From Pseudoalteromonas sp. NC201 (GTDB taxonomy: Bacteria > Pseudomonadota > Gammaproteobacteria > Enterobacterales > Alteromonadaceae): 64,000 nucleotides of DNA. Under the pieces are notes generated by a model. That model saw only the letters and a program-made list of their open reading frames with translations, had not been told where the DNA came from and did no database searches. The stretch is taken from NCBI RefSeq assembly GCF_002850255.1, contig NZ_CP022522.1, positions 3,648,501 through 3,712,500 of the forward strand, given 5' to 3'. Shown piece after piece: positions 35,964 through 47,836 of this stretch. Position numbers and translations under genes: made by a program. Position 1 is the first letter of the stretch; each line of letters starts with the position of its first letter.

Positions 35964-36830
35964 GTGAATTTGGATAAACTAAAAATTGCCATGCAATATG
36001 CATTACCTAAACATGCGGTTTCTCGTTTGGTTGGTAAGCTTGCCGCAGCAGAAGCTGGCGCCTTAACCACAAAGCTAATTAAGCTGTTTATCAAACAATA
36101 TAAAATCGACATGAGCGAGGCATTGCACGAAGATCCAGCTCACTACAAAACCTTTAACGAGTTTTTTACCCGTCCACTGAAGCCAGGGATCCGTCCTTTG
36201 GCAGAAGATAGCGATATCCTTGCCCACCCAGTTGATGGTGCAATCAGCCAACTTGGTGATGTCGTCGATGGTCAAATTATCCAAGCTAAGGGTCACAACT
36301 ACAGCTTACAGACGCTGCTAGGCGGTAAAGAAGAAGACGTTGCGCCTTATGTTGGTGGTAAGTTTGCAACGATTTATCTAGCACCGAAGGATTATCACCG
36401 TATCCACATGCCGGTTGATGGCACACTTCGTAAAATGATTTATGTACCGGGCGACTTATTCTCAGTAAATCCACTTACTGCGCAAAATGTGCCTAATTTA
36501 TTTGCTCGTAACGAGCGAGTTGTTGCTATTTTTGACACTGAAATTGGCCCGCTTTCTATGGTATTGGTTGGTGCAACTATCGTTGCTAGCATTGAGACGA
36601 TTTGGGCCGGTACAGTGACACCACCAGCCGGAAGAGATGTCTTTACTTGGACATATCCAGCAGAAGGTGACAACGCGATAACGCTGAAAAAAGGCGAAGA
36701 GATGGGTCGCTTTAAGCTTGGTTCTACCGTGATCTTAGCGTGGGGGGCAAATAAGGCTGAGTTCTTAGATAGTCAAAACCCAGAGACCGTCACACGCATG
36801 GGTACGCCTTTCGCAAAAATAGCAGAGTAG
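35964..36830 (+). CDS. psd: Phosphatidylserine decarboxylase proenzyme
   Basis: 288 residues from a GTG start (35964; AGGAA nine bases upstream). The LGST motif near residue 252 (FKLGSTVI) is the self-cleavage site, whose Ser becomes the pyruvoyl group. [13 protein letters not shown] and HPVDGAI are the other family marks. Makes phosphatidylethanolamine at the inner membrane. Lies 97 bp after rsgA, as in E. coli. Confidence 0.96.
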   Translation: MNLDKLKIAMQYALPKHAVSRLVGKLAAAEAGALTTKLIKLFIKQYKIDMSEALHEDPAHYKTFNEFFTRPLKPGIRPLAEDSDILAHPVDGAISQLGDVVDGQIIQAKGHNYSLQTLLGGKEEDVAPYVGGKFATIYLAPKDYHRIHMPVDGTLRKMIYVPGDLFSVNPLTAQNVPNLFARNERVVAIFDTEIGPLSMVLVGATIVASIETIWAGTVTPPAGRDVFTWTYPAEGDNAITLKKGEEMGRFKLGSTVILAWGANKAEFLDSQNPETVTRMGTPFAKIAE

Positions 36831-36842
36831 ACTACTGTATTA

Positions 36843-36867
36843 GTGGCTTGAAACTATCTCAAGCCAC
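36843..36867. terminator. Hairpin at the psd/thiF junction
   Basis: GTGGCTTGA pairs with TCAAGCCAC over a seven-base loop, overlapping the end of thiF between convergent genes. No T-run follows, so its strength as a terminator is doubtful. Confidence 0.45.
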
Positions 36868-37603
36868 AACATTCACACTCGGGGGTTTTACTGAGCCCAT
36901 ACTGCTTTTGCTGCAAACTCATACCATCTAGCGTACAAAATACGCTTCCTTGGTGATGTCCAAGTAGCACGTTTATGGTCAATAAAGCTTGCTGCGCGCC
37001 GATCACACCCAGTAATGGACTAATGACGCCAAAGTTGTCACAACTCTCCACTGGTGTTTGCGAACCCTCAGGGAAAACGCAAGCATAACAAGGTGACTCA
37101 GCCCTAAAATCAAAGCACATGAGTTGGCCTTGCGTGGCAATCGCGGCGCCAGCGATCAACACCTTGCTCGCTTGATGACAATACCTATTGAGTAAATAAC
37201 GGGTAGTAAAGTTATCGCTGCAATCCAAGACAATATCGGCATCACGGAGCAACTCGGCGACGTTCTTATCGGTCAATCTCGCATTAATTGGTACTAGTGT
37301 GATCTCGTTATTGAGACTTGCCAGCACCTTTCCAGCTACTTTGGCTTTTTGCTGACCAAGGTGGTTCACCTTATACAGAATTTGCCTTTGTAAGTTAGAC
37401 AATTCCACGTCGTCATCATCAACAAAAGTAAGCTTACCAATGCCACTCGCCGCTAAGTAAAACAACGCGGGACTTCCCAGCCCACCGCAGCCAACCACAG
37501 CCACATGCGCCTGTTTCAATGCGAGCTGGCCTTGCTCACCAACCTCTTTTAACAGCAAATGGCGACTATACCTTAGCCGCTCTTTGTCATTGAGTTCAGT
37601 CAT
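36854..37603 (-). CDS. thiF: ThiS adenylyltransferase ThiF
   Basis: 249 residues of the ThiF/MoeB/HesA fold. GCGGLGSPALFYLAASGIG is the ATP loop; DDDDVELSNLQRQ follows; the two CxxC zinc pairs are CYAC and CECC near the C-terminus. Adenylates the C-terminal Gly of ThiS so sulfur can be loaded. Overlaps thiDE by 8 bp, last gene of the thiamine operon, so ThiF rather than MoeB is the likely identity. Confidence 0.9.
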   Translation of the reverse strand: MTELNDKERLRYSRHLLLKEVGEQGQLALKQAHVAVVGCGGLGSPALFYLAASGIGKLTFVDDDDVELSNLQRQILYKVNHLGQQKAKVAGKVLASLNNEITLVPINARLTDKNVAELLRDADIVLDCSDNFTTRYLLNRYCHQASKVLIAGAAIATQGQLMCFDFRAESPCYACVFPEGSQTPVESCDNFGVISPLLGVIGAQQALLTINVLLGHHQGSVFCTLDGMSLQQKQYGLSKTPECECCGLR

Positions 37604-39119
37604 GCCGCGCCATAGCTTGCTTTAATTCAAGTACAGCTTGCTCTGGGTCTTGAGCCTCAGTGATAGCTCTTACAACCGCAATACTAGATACGCCAGTTGC
37701 AGCCACTTCTGGCACGCGACTTAGATCAATGCCTCCAATGGCGACTGTTGGATAGCTACTTTGCATCAAAGGTACAAAGTGCATCAGCTTTTCCAACCCT
37801 TGGATTTGGCCGGTCATGTCTTTAGTCGTGGTTGGGTAGATAGCACCAAAAGCCAAATAACTTGGGCGATAGTTATGTGCCCGGAGCATTTCATAAAAAC
37901 CATGGGTCGAAATACCTAAGCGCAGCCCTGCCTCTTGGATGGCAACAAGATTAGCTTTATCGATATCCTCTTGGCCCAAATGAATTCCATAAGCGCCGTG
38001 TTTAATCGCTAACTGCCAGTAGTCGTTAATAAACACCTTCGCATCGTATTTTTGTCCAAGTGCAATGGCGGTTTGTATTTCAGCTTCGAGATTAGCTTGC
38101 TCTGGATCTTTAATTCTCAGCTGCACCGTATCGACACCTAAAGCAAGGCACTTTTCCACCCAATCAGCGCTGTCCACCACGGCATAAAGCCCAATAGGGT
38201 CGTCAATGCTGGCAAAGCCTGCGGCAAAATTAAACTCCTCAGGTAATGCAAACTCTAGTTCATCAGCAAGCCAAGAGCCCGCTTCTATCACTTGCGGGTA
38301 ATCATTGAGATCAACTGGGAAACTCGTATGCGCAACAGGGCCCACGCCTTCACCATAACGTATCGCCGCTTTTAGCCCTGCATTGATGTATGCTTTAGCG
38401 AGAATAAAAGCATCTTTAAATGGGTACTCCTTGGCCATACATGCCGCGATCACTGACGATAAACTACATCCAGTACCATGGCTGTGCGGTGTTTGAATTT
38501 TCTCATTGCCAAGCCAATACTCGGTATCTCCCGCTAAGCCATAATCAATGCAGTAGCCTTTTGGGTAATCCCAATGACCGCCTTTAATGATCACCGACTT
38601 TGCACCAAATTCACGCAATTTGGCAGCAGCCTCTTTTACCGCATCAGGACCTATCAAATACACGCCTGTCAGCAGCTGAGTCTCGTGTGTATTGGGTGTA
38701 ATGATATCCACCAGCGGTAATAAATGGGTTTTTAACGCATCCACCGTGTCTTCTTCGGTTAATGCATCCCCGCTCGTCGCGATAGCTACTGGGTCATAAA
38801 CCACAAGCGGCGGTTTTGCCCACGTTGCTTTGTAATGAACGAGGTGTTCAGCAATTAGTTGGATCTGCTGAACATTGGCGAGCATGCCAATCTTTATCAC
38901 CGTTGCAGGCATATCTTGCGAAAGCGCCGTCAGCTGAGATTCGATAACCGTGGTCGAAACCGGGTTTAACGCCTCCACCCCTAAACTATTTTGCGCCGTC
39001 AACGCAGTTACTACGGTACAACAATGAACATTAAAGCTCTGCGTTGCTTTGATATCCGCTTGAATACCAGCGCCGCCGCCAGAATCAGAACCCGCAATAC
39101 TCCAAACGATATGTGACAA
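37596..39119 (-). CDS. thiDE: Fused HMP-phosphate kinase / thiamine-phosphate synthase (ThiD-ThiE)
   Basis: 507 residues, two enzymes in one chain. ThiD part (~1-290): AGSDSGGGAGIQADIKA at the start and PHSHGTGCSLSS near 220, the anion hole of the kinase that phosphorylates HMP and HMP-P. ThiE part (~300-505): GLYAVVDS, VQLRIKD, FINDYWQLAIKHGAYGIHLGQED and FGAIYPTTTK, which joins HMP-PP to the thiazole. This fusion is common in the order. Lies 35 bp after thiG. Confidence 0.96.
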   Translation of the reverse strand: MSHIVWSIAGSDSGGGAGIQADIKATQSFNVHCCTVVTALTAQNSLGVEALNPVSTTVIESQLTALSQDMPATVIKIGMLANVQQIQLIAEHLVHYKATWAKPPLVVYDPVAIATSGDALTEEDTVDALKTHLLPLVDIITPNTHETQLLTGVYLIGPDAVKEAAAKLREFGAKSVIIKGGHWDYPKGYCIDYGLAGDTEYWLGNEKIQTPHSHGTGCSLSSVIAACMAKEYPFKDAFILAKAYINAGLKAAIRYGEGVGPVAHTSFPVDLNDYPQVIEAGSWLADELEFALPEEFNFAAGFASIDDPIGLYAVVDSADWVEKCLALGVDTVQLRIKDPEQANLEAEIQTAIALGQKYDAKVFINDYWQLAIKHGAYGIHLGQEDIDKANLVAIQEAGLRLGISTHGFYEMLRAHNYRPSYLAFGAIYPTTTKDMTGQIQGLEKLMHFVPLMQSSYPTVAIGGIDLSRVPEVAATGVSSIAVVRAITEAQDPEQAVLELKQAMARHD

Positions 39120-39153
39120 AGAGAACTCCTTATATAGTTATCCGCAATTCAAG

Positions 39154-39951
39154 TTAGTTTGTGTGCCAAAAAGGCATGCCTAAGGTTGGCGTAGAAGGTG
39201 ATGCCACCTCTTTTTGTGGCATTGCTTTTGCCAAATAAGACAGACGCCCTGCAACCGTGCTGGCTTCAAACGCTTTTGCCATGGTGATAGGACAGCCCGC
39301 CCCTGCCACTGCCGAATTTAATAATACGGCATCATAACCCAGCTCAAGTGCTTGGCAAGCATGAGACGGCAAACCGAGTCCCGCATCGACAATCAAGGTT
39401 TGATGGGGCAAACGTGTGCGAATGGTTTGCAGGTTATATGGATTTAACAGCCCTTTTCCCGTACCAATTGGCGCGCCCCAAGGCATTAAAACCTCGCATC
39501 CCAGCGCATCCAAACGCTGACACAGCACCAAATCATCAGTACAATAGGGCAATACCTTAAAACCGTCTTTTAGCAAAATTTCGGTGGCTTCGAGCAATGC
39601 AATTGGGTCTGGCTGTAAGTTATATTCATCACCAATGAGTTCAAGTTTAATCCAATCCGTGGCAAACACTTCCCGGCACATCTGCGCCAAGGTCACCGCT
39701 TCTTTTACGCTGTGACAGCCAGCCGTGTTTGGTAAGACTCGTAGCCCCATCTCTTTGATAAGCGACCAAAAGTCATCACCCGCCTGCTTAGTTTGCTGGC
39801 GTCTCAGCGACACAGTAACAATCTCAGCACCCGAGGTGGCGATGGCTGCCTGCATTACCTCCGGAGAAGGATAAAGTGCCGAGCCAATTAACATGCGGCT
39901 AGTAAATTGTTCACCATAAATAGTGAGCTTAGTATCAGTCAAAGACTGCAT
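39154..39951 (-). CDS. thiG: Thiazole synthase ThiG
   Basis: 265 residues. Barrel enzyme forming the thiazole ring from deoxyxylulose-P, the sulfur on ThiS and dehydroglycine. Family marks: [34 protein letters not shown] and [13 protein letters not shown]. The Lys for the Schiff base is in WIKLELIGD. Two bp after thiS. Confidence 0.97.
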   Translation of the reverse strand: MQSLTDTKLTIYGEQFTSRMLIGSALYPSPEVMQAAIATSGAEIVTVSLRRQQTKQAGDDFWSLIKEMGLRVLPNTAGCHSVKEAVTLAQMCREVFATDWIKLELIGDEYNLQPDPIALLEATEILLKDGFKVLPYCTDDLVLCQRLDALGCEVLMPWGAPIGTGKGLLNPYNLQTIRTRLPHQTLIVDAGLGLPSHACQALELGYDAVLLNSAVAGAGCPITMAKAFEASTVAGRLSYLAKAMPQKEVASPSTPTLGMPFWHTN

Positions 39952-39953
39952 GT

Positions 39954-40151
39954 TTATCCCCCTTGAATTGGCGATAAAAGCTCAATCTTATCACCGTCGC
40001 TCAATGTCACGCTTGGCAGCTCCGTACGGGAAACAAAAGTACCATTAAGCGCGACGGCAAAAGGCGGTTTGGCACCTCTGGCTTCAATAAATTCCTGAAT
40101 ATTTTGCTCGCGGTTGATATTAATCGTTTCGCCATTAAATTCGACTTTCAT
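39954..40151 (-). CDS. thiS: Sulfur carrier protein ThiS
   Basis: 65 residues, beta-grasp ubiquitin-like fold ending in the required Gly-Gly (IQGG), which is thiocarboxylated. Begins by an ATGA overlap with the thiO stop. Confidence 0.96.
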   Translation of the reverse strand: MKVEFNGETININREQNIQEFIEARGAKPPFAVALNGTFVSRTELPSVTLSDGDKIELLSPIQGG

Positions 40152-41161
40152 AATAACTCCTTAGATAGTGCTTGTTTCACGATAAGCGGTGCCAGCAAAT
40201 AACCGTGTCTGTATAGACCATTGATACTGATCACATTACCTTGTTGTTCAATTTTGGGGTGATTATCTTTAAACGCAGGTCTAAGTCCTGCGTTTAAAGA
40301 CAATACTCGCGCTTCGGCAAACCCACGATGAACCGAATAAGCAGCAGAGAGTAATTCGAGTGTAGAACGTACCGTTATCTCACCATTATCTTGCGACTCA
40401 ATTTCCGTCGCACCAATAACAAACTGATGATCTGGTTTTGGCGCAATGTAAATGGGGTATCTTGGGTGCATCAAGCGCACAGGTCGAGTCAAGGTCACTT
40501 CTGGGGCATAAATTCTCGCCACTTCGCCGCGCACGCCACGAAGCCCATTACACGTGGCTTTCGCACCAAGACCGCGACAATCAATTACCCAGTCATACGC
40601 TTGACTAAGCTGCGCCTTTTGCGCTTCATCACAATGAACACCGTAGTTAATCTCTACCCCTTGCTGCGTCAATGTTGCCGCACTACTTTGATAAAACGCC
40701 TGATTATCAAGCTGGCCTTCGCAAGGTAAATACAAGCCTTGATGGAACACACCACTAAGTTCTGGTTCCAATTGTGCGATCTGAGTACCATTTACCACTT
40801 CCGCGCTATGATCTTTTAACGGTTTTAAGCGCTGCTGAAAACTCACTAAATCACCACGGTCTTGACCATGTGCCACAATAAGAGAGCCTTGCTGCTGGAA
40901 AAATACCGGGCTTTCCAGTTTCGCCAGTAGTTGTGGCCAAAGTTTCATGGACTCCAGCCCTTGCAGCGCCAACGCTTCATCGCATATCACAGACTCAGCC
41001 AAGGGCGCTAACATGGCCGCCGCCACACTACCTGCTGAGCTCTCCGTACCTTGCTTTGCTTGTTCAAACACGCTGATTTGATAACGCTCAGCGAGCATCA
41101 ATGCAGCGATGCGCCCAGTTAAGCCAAAACCCAAGATAGCAACATGTGCTTGAGTAGACAT
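40148..41161 (-). CDS. thiO: Glycine oxidase ThiO
   Basis: 337 residues. Start at 41161 with AGGAG eight bases upstream; a further eight codons to 41185 are less likely. FAD-binding ILGFGLTGRIAALML (GxGxxG) at the N-terminus; C-terminal LNAGLRPAF and INGLYRHGYLLAP match D-amino acid oxidase-like ThiO. Oxidises glycine to iminoacetate for ThiG, taking the place of ThiH, which is absent here; this route needs oxygen. Confidence 0.93.
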   Translation of the reverse strand: MSTQAHVAILGFGLTGRIAALMLAERYQISVFEQAKQGTESSAGSVAAAMLAPLAESVICDEALALQGLESMKLWPQLLAKLESPVFFQQQGSLIVAHGQDRGDLVSFQQRLKPLKDHSAEVVNGTQIAQLEPELSGVFHQGLYLPCEGQLDNQAFYQSSAATLTQQGVEINYGVHCDEAQKAQLSQAYDWVIDCRGLGAKATCNGLRGVRGEVARIYAPEVTLTRPVRLMHPRYPIYIAPKPDHQFVIGATEIESQDNGEITVRSTLELLSAAYSVHRGFAEARVLSLNAGLRPAFKDNHPKIEQQGNVISINGLYRHGYLLAPLIVKQALSKELL

Positions 41162-41219
41162 AGCTACACTCCTAAAATTAGCCACCCGACGGGGATCAAG
41201 GTGGCTATGATGGGATAGG

Positions 41220-43265
<2,046 letters not shown>

Positions 43266-43301
43266 CTACTATTGCTACAGACAAACGCAACGCGTTTGCT
43301 G

Positions 43302-43414
43302 TCTTGTTCCCTACGCAGGCATTAACCTGATCAGGTCCACGGATCCCGCAAAATGCGATCTCAGCCCGAATATCTGCAACAAATTTGCTGCAAAAACTCA
43401 AGGCACTCCGACAA
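43302..43414 (-). promoter_or_regulatory. TPP (THI-box) riboswitch upstream of thiC
   Basis: Leftward RNA contains CGGAGTGCC at the 5' stem, GGGCTGAGAT and ACCTGATCAGGTTAATGCC, ending GCGTAGGGAAC, which are the conserved TPP-aptamer segments. Thiamine pyrophosphate binding should switch off the thi operon. Just downstream (~43280-43306) AGACAGCAAACGC faces GCGTTTGTCT, a likely expression-platform hairpin. Confidence 0.95.
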
Positions 43415-43488
43415 GTAACGAATTAGCGCCAGTCTACTTGCTAACACGAAAGCTCGCAAGCACTGACACTGGAATTCTTATTTTCAGC

Positions 43489-43908
43489 TTATTGTTTAAT
43501 AAAACTAAACTGAGGTTTTCCTTTCAAGGTCAACTTATTAGCATTTACTTCAAGCAATACACCAATTTGTAATTGGTTGATAAGCTGTGATTCAACCTGA
43601 GCGATTTCTTCACCACAGTATTTACGCGTCATGCCTAAGTTTTTAACTTTTAGCTGCCCTTCGACAATTTCGCCTTCGCCAAAAAAGCGATTACAACCCG
43701 CAAAACCGTTGACCTGCAGTGCATCGATAAAACGAATATCAATAGGCTTTTCACCAAGTCCAGCGTCTGATTGTAACTGCGTAATATTTTGACCATTTAT
43801 ACTCTGTAACTGCCAAGCGGAATACTTAAGCGCTTCCGTGTCTACCTTCCCTGTCGATATACATCCACTTAGCGCCATTATTGCGCCGATTATGCTGATG
43901 AATTTCAT
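43489..43908 (-). CDS. META-domain lipoprotein (HslJ-like)
   Basis: 139 residues. Lipobox ALSGC after a short hydrophobic signal, so probably outer-membrane anchored. The core has WQLQSINGQ and VNGFAGCNRFFGEGEIVEGQLKVKNLGMTRKYC, the META/HslJ signature (GxNxxxG...MTxxxC). HslJ in E. coli relates to heat and novobiocin resistance; the role here is unknown. Stands alone between thiC and a thioesterase gene. Confidence 0.82.
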   Translation of the reverse strand: MKFISIIGAIMALSGCISTGKVDTEALKYSAWQLQSINGQNITQLQSDAGLGEKPIDIRFIDALQVNGFAGCNRFFGEGEIVEGQLKVKNLGMTRKYCGEEIAQVESQLINQLQIGVLLEVNANKLTLKGKPQFSFIKQ

Positions 43909-44012
43909 GGTAAACCATCTATTTTATGCCCTGAGTTTATTATAACGTTTCAAGACACAAAAATTGCAGTAAAATTCTGTAAAATTGTCTTACCTGAATA
44001 TTTTAACACCAA

Positions 44013-44420
44013 CTATTTCACAAATTGCTGCTCTTCAAATAAGTGCGTAATAGCGTCTGGTAAAAACGGTCTACCGCGCTCATTCACCGAAGTCCCTGTT
44101 ACCACCGCATCAAGCATTAGCTTATCGTCATGCGCTCTTATTACTTTTTGCTTAAATGCGAACTTTACTCTGCTTTCACGTTCGAGTGCGACTTCAACAT
44201 AAAACTCATCACCTGGGCGTAACGAGTCTTTGTAATTCATTTCGCTCCGAATAACGACTAAGTTCACTTTTTGCTCAGCAAGCGCTGCAAAATCAACGTT
44301 ATTCGCCAGTAAAAACTCATGCCTTGCATGCTCTAAATAATTAAAATACACGCTGTTATTAACTATTCCCTGTAAGTCACACTCGTAATCTCGGACTTTA
44401 AAATCGACTTTAAAACTCAT
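44013..44420 (-). CDS. Acyl-CoA thioesterase, hotdog fold (4HBT/YbgC-like)
   Basis: 135 residues. The 4HBT start VRDYECDLQGIVNNSVYFNYLEHARHEFL holds the Asp of the 4-hydroxybenzoyl-CoA thioesterase motif in DLQGIVNNSVY. Hydrolyses acyl-CoA esters; chain length unknown. Alone, divergent from the TonB-dependent receptor gene. Confidence 0.85.
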   Translation of the reverse strand: MSFKVDFKVRDYECDLQGIVNNSVYFNYLEHARHEFLLANNVDFAALAEQKVNLVVIRSEMNYKDSLRPGDEFYVEVALERESRVKFAFKQKVIRAHDDKLMLDAVVTGTSVNERGRPFLPDAITHLFEEQQFVK

Positions 44421-44531
44421 ATCTGGCCTATTTGTTTAACATTTTCGGGCTAACATATAACACAATTTCACTGTCAACTGGTCTGGCTTTTGTTAAACTG
44501 TGCCCAATTAAAAATGGGACAAAGATTAAGC

Positions 44532-46610
44532 ATGAAGTTAAAACTCTCTACGATCACCTTGGCACTGCTGCCATTTTTCTCTCATCAGGTACTTGCCGAC
44601 GATAACCTAGAAACCATTGTCGTCACTGGCGATTTTCAGAATGAAACTATCCAGACATTAAGTGCAAGCGCTTCGGTGGTGGACGAACTCACTATCGCTA
44701 AACGTGGTGCGCAATATTTAGATGAGATACTAGGTGCCACCGCTAACGTTAACTTTACGGCAGGTGCATCTCGTGGTCGCTTTATGCAAATCCGTGGTAT
44801 CGGCTTACGTTCACAGTTTGTTGATCCTATTTATCCCAGCGTTGGCTTATTAATTGACGGTATTAATTATTCAGGATTAGGCGCAAGTGCGCTGCTTTTT
44901 GATACTGAGTCAGTGATAGTGTATCGCGGCCCTCAAGGCACTAAATTCGGTTCAGATGCTTTAGCTGGAATCGTTGAAGTAAATACCCAAGCCGCCACCA
45001 CAGCGCCATCATTAAAAGTGAAATTAGGTGCAGGCAATTACGGTAGCTATGAAGCAGGCCTTGCTGCGGGCACTGGATTAAGCGACGACACCGCAGTGCG
45101 CGTCAGCCTTTATCAGCGAGAGTCTGACGGTTACGTAGATAACCTCTACCTAAACAAACCCACTCAGCAACAAGACGAGCAAGTAGCAAGAGTGAAACTT
45201 AACTCTCAAGTGAGCGACAACCTCGCACTAGAGTTCGCTTATCACCATATTGATACTGAAAACGGGTACGACGGTTTTACCCTAGATAATTCACGTAACA
45301 GCGTCGCTGATACCCCGGGCCAAGACAACCTCAGCTCCGATGCGTTTTCACTACGCGGAATTTACACTCGCTCAGACTTATTCAATGTCGAATTTAAAGT
45401 ATCTGGGCTAGATGCTGATACTTTATATAGCTACGACGAAGATTGGGTATGTAACGACGCAGCTCAACCAGCGCTATGTGCAGCAGGCTTGCACCCAGAA
45501 GGATACAGCTCAACCGATGCCTACGAGCGTAACCATGAAAATGGCAATATAGAGTTTTTAATCAAAGATAAGCAAAATGACTGGGTGGTAGGTGTTTTTG
45601 CAAAGCGTAACGATGTTGATTTGACCCGTCATTACACTTGGCTTGAGAACCCATTTACGTCAGCATACACCGTAGAAAGTAGAGCGATTTTTGGTCAATA
45701 CGTACATCACCTATCTGACAAAACCCGTCTTATCGGTGGCCTTCGCGCGGAGCAATATGACGCTGACTATATAGATAGTAACGGCTTTACCATTGAAACC
45801 GATGATGTAATGTGGGGCGGAAAAGTTGCACTTGAATATCAAGTTGTACCGCGCACGATGATCTACACCAGCCTTACTCGCGGTTACAAAGTCGGCGGTG
45901 TAAACGGCGAAGCACTAGCAAAAGCCAAAGATGAAGGTTTAAACATTCCGGCCGAACACCATTACTTTGACCCAGAGTATGTTTGGAACGCTGAGTTTGG
46001 CGTAAAAGGTGAATCTGAAGACAAACGTCACCTTGTGCGGGTTACCGCGTTTTATATGCAACGCGATGATATCCAGTTAAAGCAATGGCAAGTTTCTAAC
46101 CAACAATTTGCAGGCTACATCGACAACGCCAGTAAAGGCAGTAACTACGGCCTAGAAGTTGAAGGCAACCTACAATACACGGACCGCCTTGGTTTTAGCT
46201 ATAGCGCAGGCTATTTAGAGACCGAGATTGAAGACTTTGTGGCTGCCAGTGGCCTAAACCTTGATGGTCGTGACCAAGCACAAGCGCCAAATTATCAATA
46301 CTCGTTTGCCGTCAATTACGAGTTAATGGATAACCTAGTGGTTGAATTGGGGGTGGAAGGCAAAGACAACTATTACCTCTCGGACAGTCACAACGAGCAA
46401 GCGCGCAATCATAACCTAATCAACGCAAGCCTTAGTTACTATGGCGATAACTGGTCATTAACGGCTTGGGGTAGAAACCTAGCAGACGAAGACATTGTAG
46501 TACGTGGCTTTAGGTTTGGTAATAATCCACTAGACGGCTGGCAAGACAATACCTATGTACAGTACGGCGAGCCGCGCGTTTATGGTCTAAGTTTTACTTA
46601 CGAACTGTAG
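44532..46610 (+). CDS. TonB-dependent outer-membrane receptor
   Basis: 692 residues. Start at 44532 begins a signal peptide (cut near VLA-D); earlier TTG/ATG codons lack sites. TonB box ETIVVTGD follows. The plug domain (~50-160) has GRFMQIRGIGLRS and VYRGPQGTKFGSDALAG, then a 22-strand barrel ending in a terminal Leu after TYEL rather than Phe. Ligand unknown: siderophore, vitamin or sugar. No thiamine riboswitch or clear Fur box precedes it. Confidence 0.92.
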   Translation: MKLKLSTITLALLPFFSHQVLADDNLETIVVTGDFQNETIQTLSASASVVDELTIAKRGAQYLDEILGATANVNFTAGASRGRFMQIRGIGLRSQFVDPIYPSVGLLIDGINYSGLGASALLFDTESVIVYRGPQGTKFGSDALAGIVEVNTQAATTAPSLKVKLGAGNYGSYEAGLAAGTGLSDDTAVRVSLYQRESDGYVDNLYLNKPTQQQDEQVARVKLNSQVSDNLALEFAYHHIDTENGYDGFTLDNSRNSVADTPGQDNLSSDAFSLRGIYTRSDLFNVEFKVSGLDADTLYSYDEDWVCNDAAQPALCAAGLHPEGYSSTDAYERNHENGNIEFLIKDKQNDWVVGVFAKRNDVDLTRHYTWLENPFTSAYTVESRAIFGQYVHHLSDKTRLIGGLRAEQYDADYIDSNGFTIETDDVMWGGKVALEYQVVPRTMIYTSLTRGYKVGGVNGEALAKAKDEGLNIPAEHHYFDPEYVWNAEFGVKGESEDKRHLVRVTAFYMQRDDIQLKQWQVSNQQFAGYIDNASKGSNYGLEVEGNLQYTDRLGFSYSAGYLETEIEDFVAASGLNLDGRDQAQAPNYQYSFAVNYELMDNLVVELGVEGKDNYYLSDSHNEQARNHNLINASLSYYGDNWSLTAWGRNLADEDIVVRGFRFGNNPLDGWQDNTYVQYGEPRVYGLSFTYEL

Positions 46611-46615
46611 TACGA

Positions 46616-46650
46616 CCCGTTTATCGCCTACACATAAGGCGATAAACGGG
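46616..46650. terminator. Hairpin after the TonB receptor gene
   Basis: CCCGTTTATCGCC at 46616-46628 pairs perfectly with 46638-46650. On the plus strand no T-run follows, so it may act with the next hairpin or only stabilise the mRNA end. Confidence 0.5.
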
Positions 46651-46664
46651 CACAAAAAGAAAAA

Positions 46665-46700
46665 AGGGGGAACGTAAAATTAGAGTAAAACGTTCCCCCT
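46665..46700 (-). terminator. Terminator of the 77-residue gene
   Basis: AGGGGGAACGT (46665-46675) pairs with ACGTTCCCCCT (46690-46700). Leftward it is followed by TTTTTTCTTTTT, a strong rho-independent end for the small gene that stops at 46736. Confidence 0.88.
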
Positions 46701-46735
46701 CACCGCAAAAACTCAAAAAGCAATTACCCTTTTAG

Positions 46736-46969
46736 TTACTCCATGCTTGGGGCACTGGAATACACCAACTCAACCAGATTATTCATCGTTTTTGACTTCT
46801 GCATGTAAGCCTTTTCCATATGGGCAAGCTCTTGCAGTTCAAACAAGGTTGTTTCCACCAGTGCTAACCATTTGGTTGTGGTGTCTGGCACCTCGTCACC
46901 CTGCCTTGCCGCCTTCTTGAGGGCATCGTAATAAATCGTTAAGTCATGATATTGGCGTAGATAATCCAT
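46736..46969 (-). CDS. Small helical protein of unknown function
   Basis: 77 residues from the ATG at 46969, after GGAGAG. All-helical look (YLRQYHDLTIYYDALKKAARQ, LVETTLFELQELAHMEKAYMQ), no signal, no membrane segment. Has its own strong terminator. I do not recognise it. It may be a lone regulator-like or adaptor protein. Confidence 0.7.
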   Translation of the reverse strand: MDYLRQYHDLTIYYDALKKAARQGDEVPDTTTKWLALVETTLFELQELAHMEKAYMQKSKTMNNLVELVYSSAPSME

Positions 46970-46984
46970 ATTGCTCTCCAACAT

Positions 46985-47312
46985 GTCACTTTATTTCACA
47001 CTAAAGTAACAAAAGCTTCGGGCAAAAATCTGCGCGAAGAAAATTTTTTTGAATTTATTTGTAAATTAATCAAAAACGCCAGCACCATCATAGCAACACC
47101 TCCGTTGACTCAAGAGTTACTCATCTCAGGCTTCGCCTAAAAAATCGAGCGAAGATTCATTAAATGCAACAAAATGTTCATTTTTCGACTGAATACACTT
47201 GAAAAAGAAAATTTCTACGATAGACTCGCGTTTACGGTTTAGATACAAAAATGCAACTTGGTTAAGCGAACAATAGAGACAAACAAATAGCATACATCCG
47301 GCTACATGGGGA
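46985..47312. other. Gap upstream of the XRE gene (328 bp)
   Basis: AT-rich and without a supported gene. It should hold divergent promoters for the 77-residue gene and the XRE regulator. A leftward open frame through it (47126-47470) lacks a start near it and is read as a shadow of the regulator gene. Confidence 0.5.
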
Positions 47313-47315
47313 TTG

Positions 47316-47669
47316 ATGCTGTTTGTGACGCGAGTGCGACAGGCAAAAAGGATTGAGTTGGTGGGGAAATATGATAAGCGCTTTACAGGAGACGACCTGC
47401 GCCGCATGCGCAAAGTCGCCGGCAAAACCACGCAAGAAATGGCTAACTTGGTCGGCGTGGAGCGTGGCACTTACGAAAACTACGAAAAAGGCGTCAGCAA
47501 ATTTCCCTACGAATATTTTGAAGTATGGTGCGACGCCTGCGGCATCAACCTTAATCCACTTAGAGAACAAATCCTTGCCTTAAGAGACAAAATTGACGAC
47601 GCCAAGTTATGGCGCAAGTCTCCAACACCACGAAATAGCAGATCAAGTAACGAGGATAACGGCAAATGA
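47316..47669 (+). CDS. XRE-family helix-turn-helix regulator
   Basis: 117 residues. Helix-turn-helix at ~25-78: DLRRMRKVAGKTTQEMANLVGVERGTYENYEKG, a Cro/C1-type fold. The C-terminal third is charged and probably flexible. Start codon unclear (GGGGA lies just before 47313-47316; later GTG/TTG codons are possible). It lies upstream of the double-glycine peptide and membrane protein genes on the same strand, so it may control them. Target sites not identified. Confidence 0.82.
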   Translation: MLFVTRVRQAKRIELVGKYDKRFTGDDLRRMRKVAGKTTQEMANLVGVERGTYENYEKGVSKFPYEYFEVWCDACGINLNPLREQILALRDKIDDAKLWRKSPTPRNSRSSNEDNGK

Positions 47670-47836
47670 AAGATGCGCACTTTCATCGCCTCTCACCACA
47701 ATGGCAAACAATAAAGTTACAAATAAGGTCTATTTGCAACGCTGTGTTTTCAACATTGATTTTAAGGGGTAAAGTGGAGTGGAAACTAAACACCGCAAAA
47801 CTTAACTTAGAAAGGACGTCATTATGCGCTTTTTAA
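47666..47836 (+). CDS. Possible small ORF, 56 residues, overlapping its neighbours
   Basis: ATGA-coupled to the XRE stop, with AGGA upstream, ending 13 bp into the leader-peptide gene in another frame. Product is basic, MKDAHFHRLSPQWQ..., unlike anything I know. It could be a chance frame; only its coupling to the XRE gene speaks for it. Confidence 0.22.
   Translation: MKDAHFHRLSPQWQTIKLQIRSICNAVFSTLILRGKVEWKLNTAKLNLERTSLCAF

Noticed and set aside
43490..44531. The TonB receptor as part of the thiamine regulon
   Set aside because: No second TPP aptamer near it, and two unrelated genes lie between.
47126..47470. Leftward 114-codon ORF over the XRE gene
   Set aside because: Mostly antisense to the regulator, low-complexity, and without a start site; read as a shadow.
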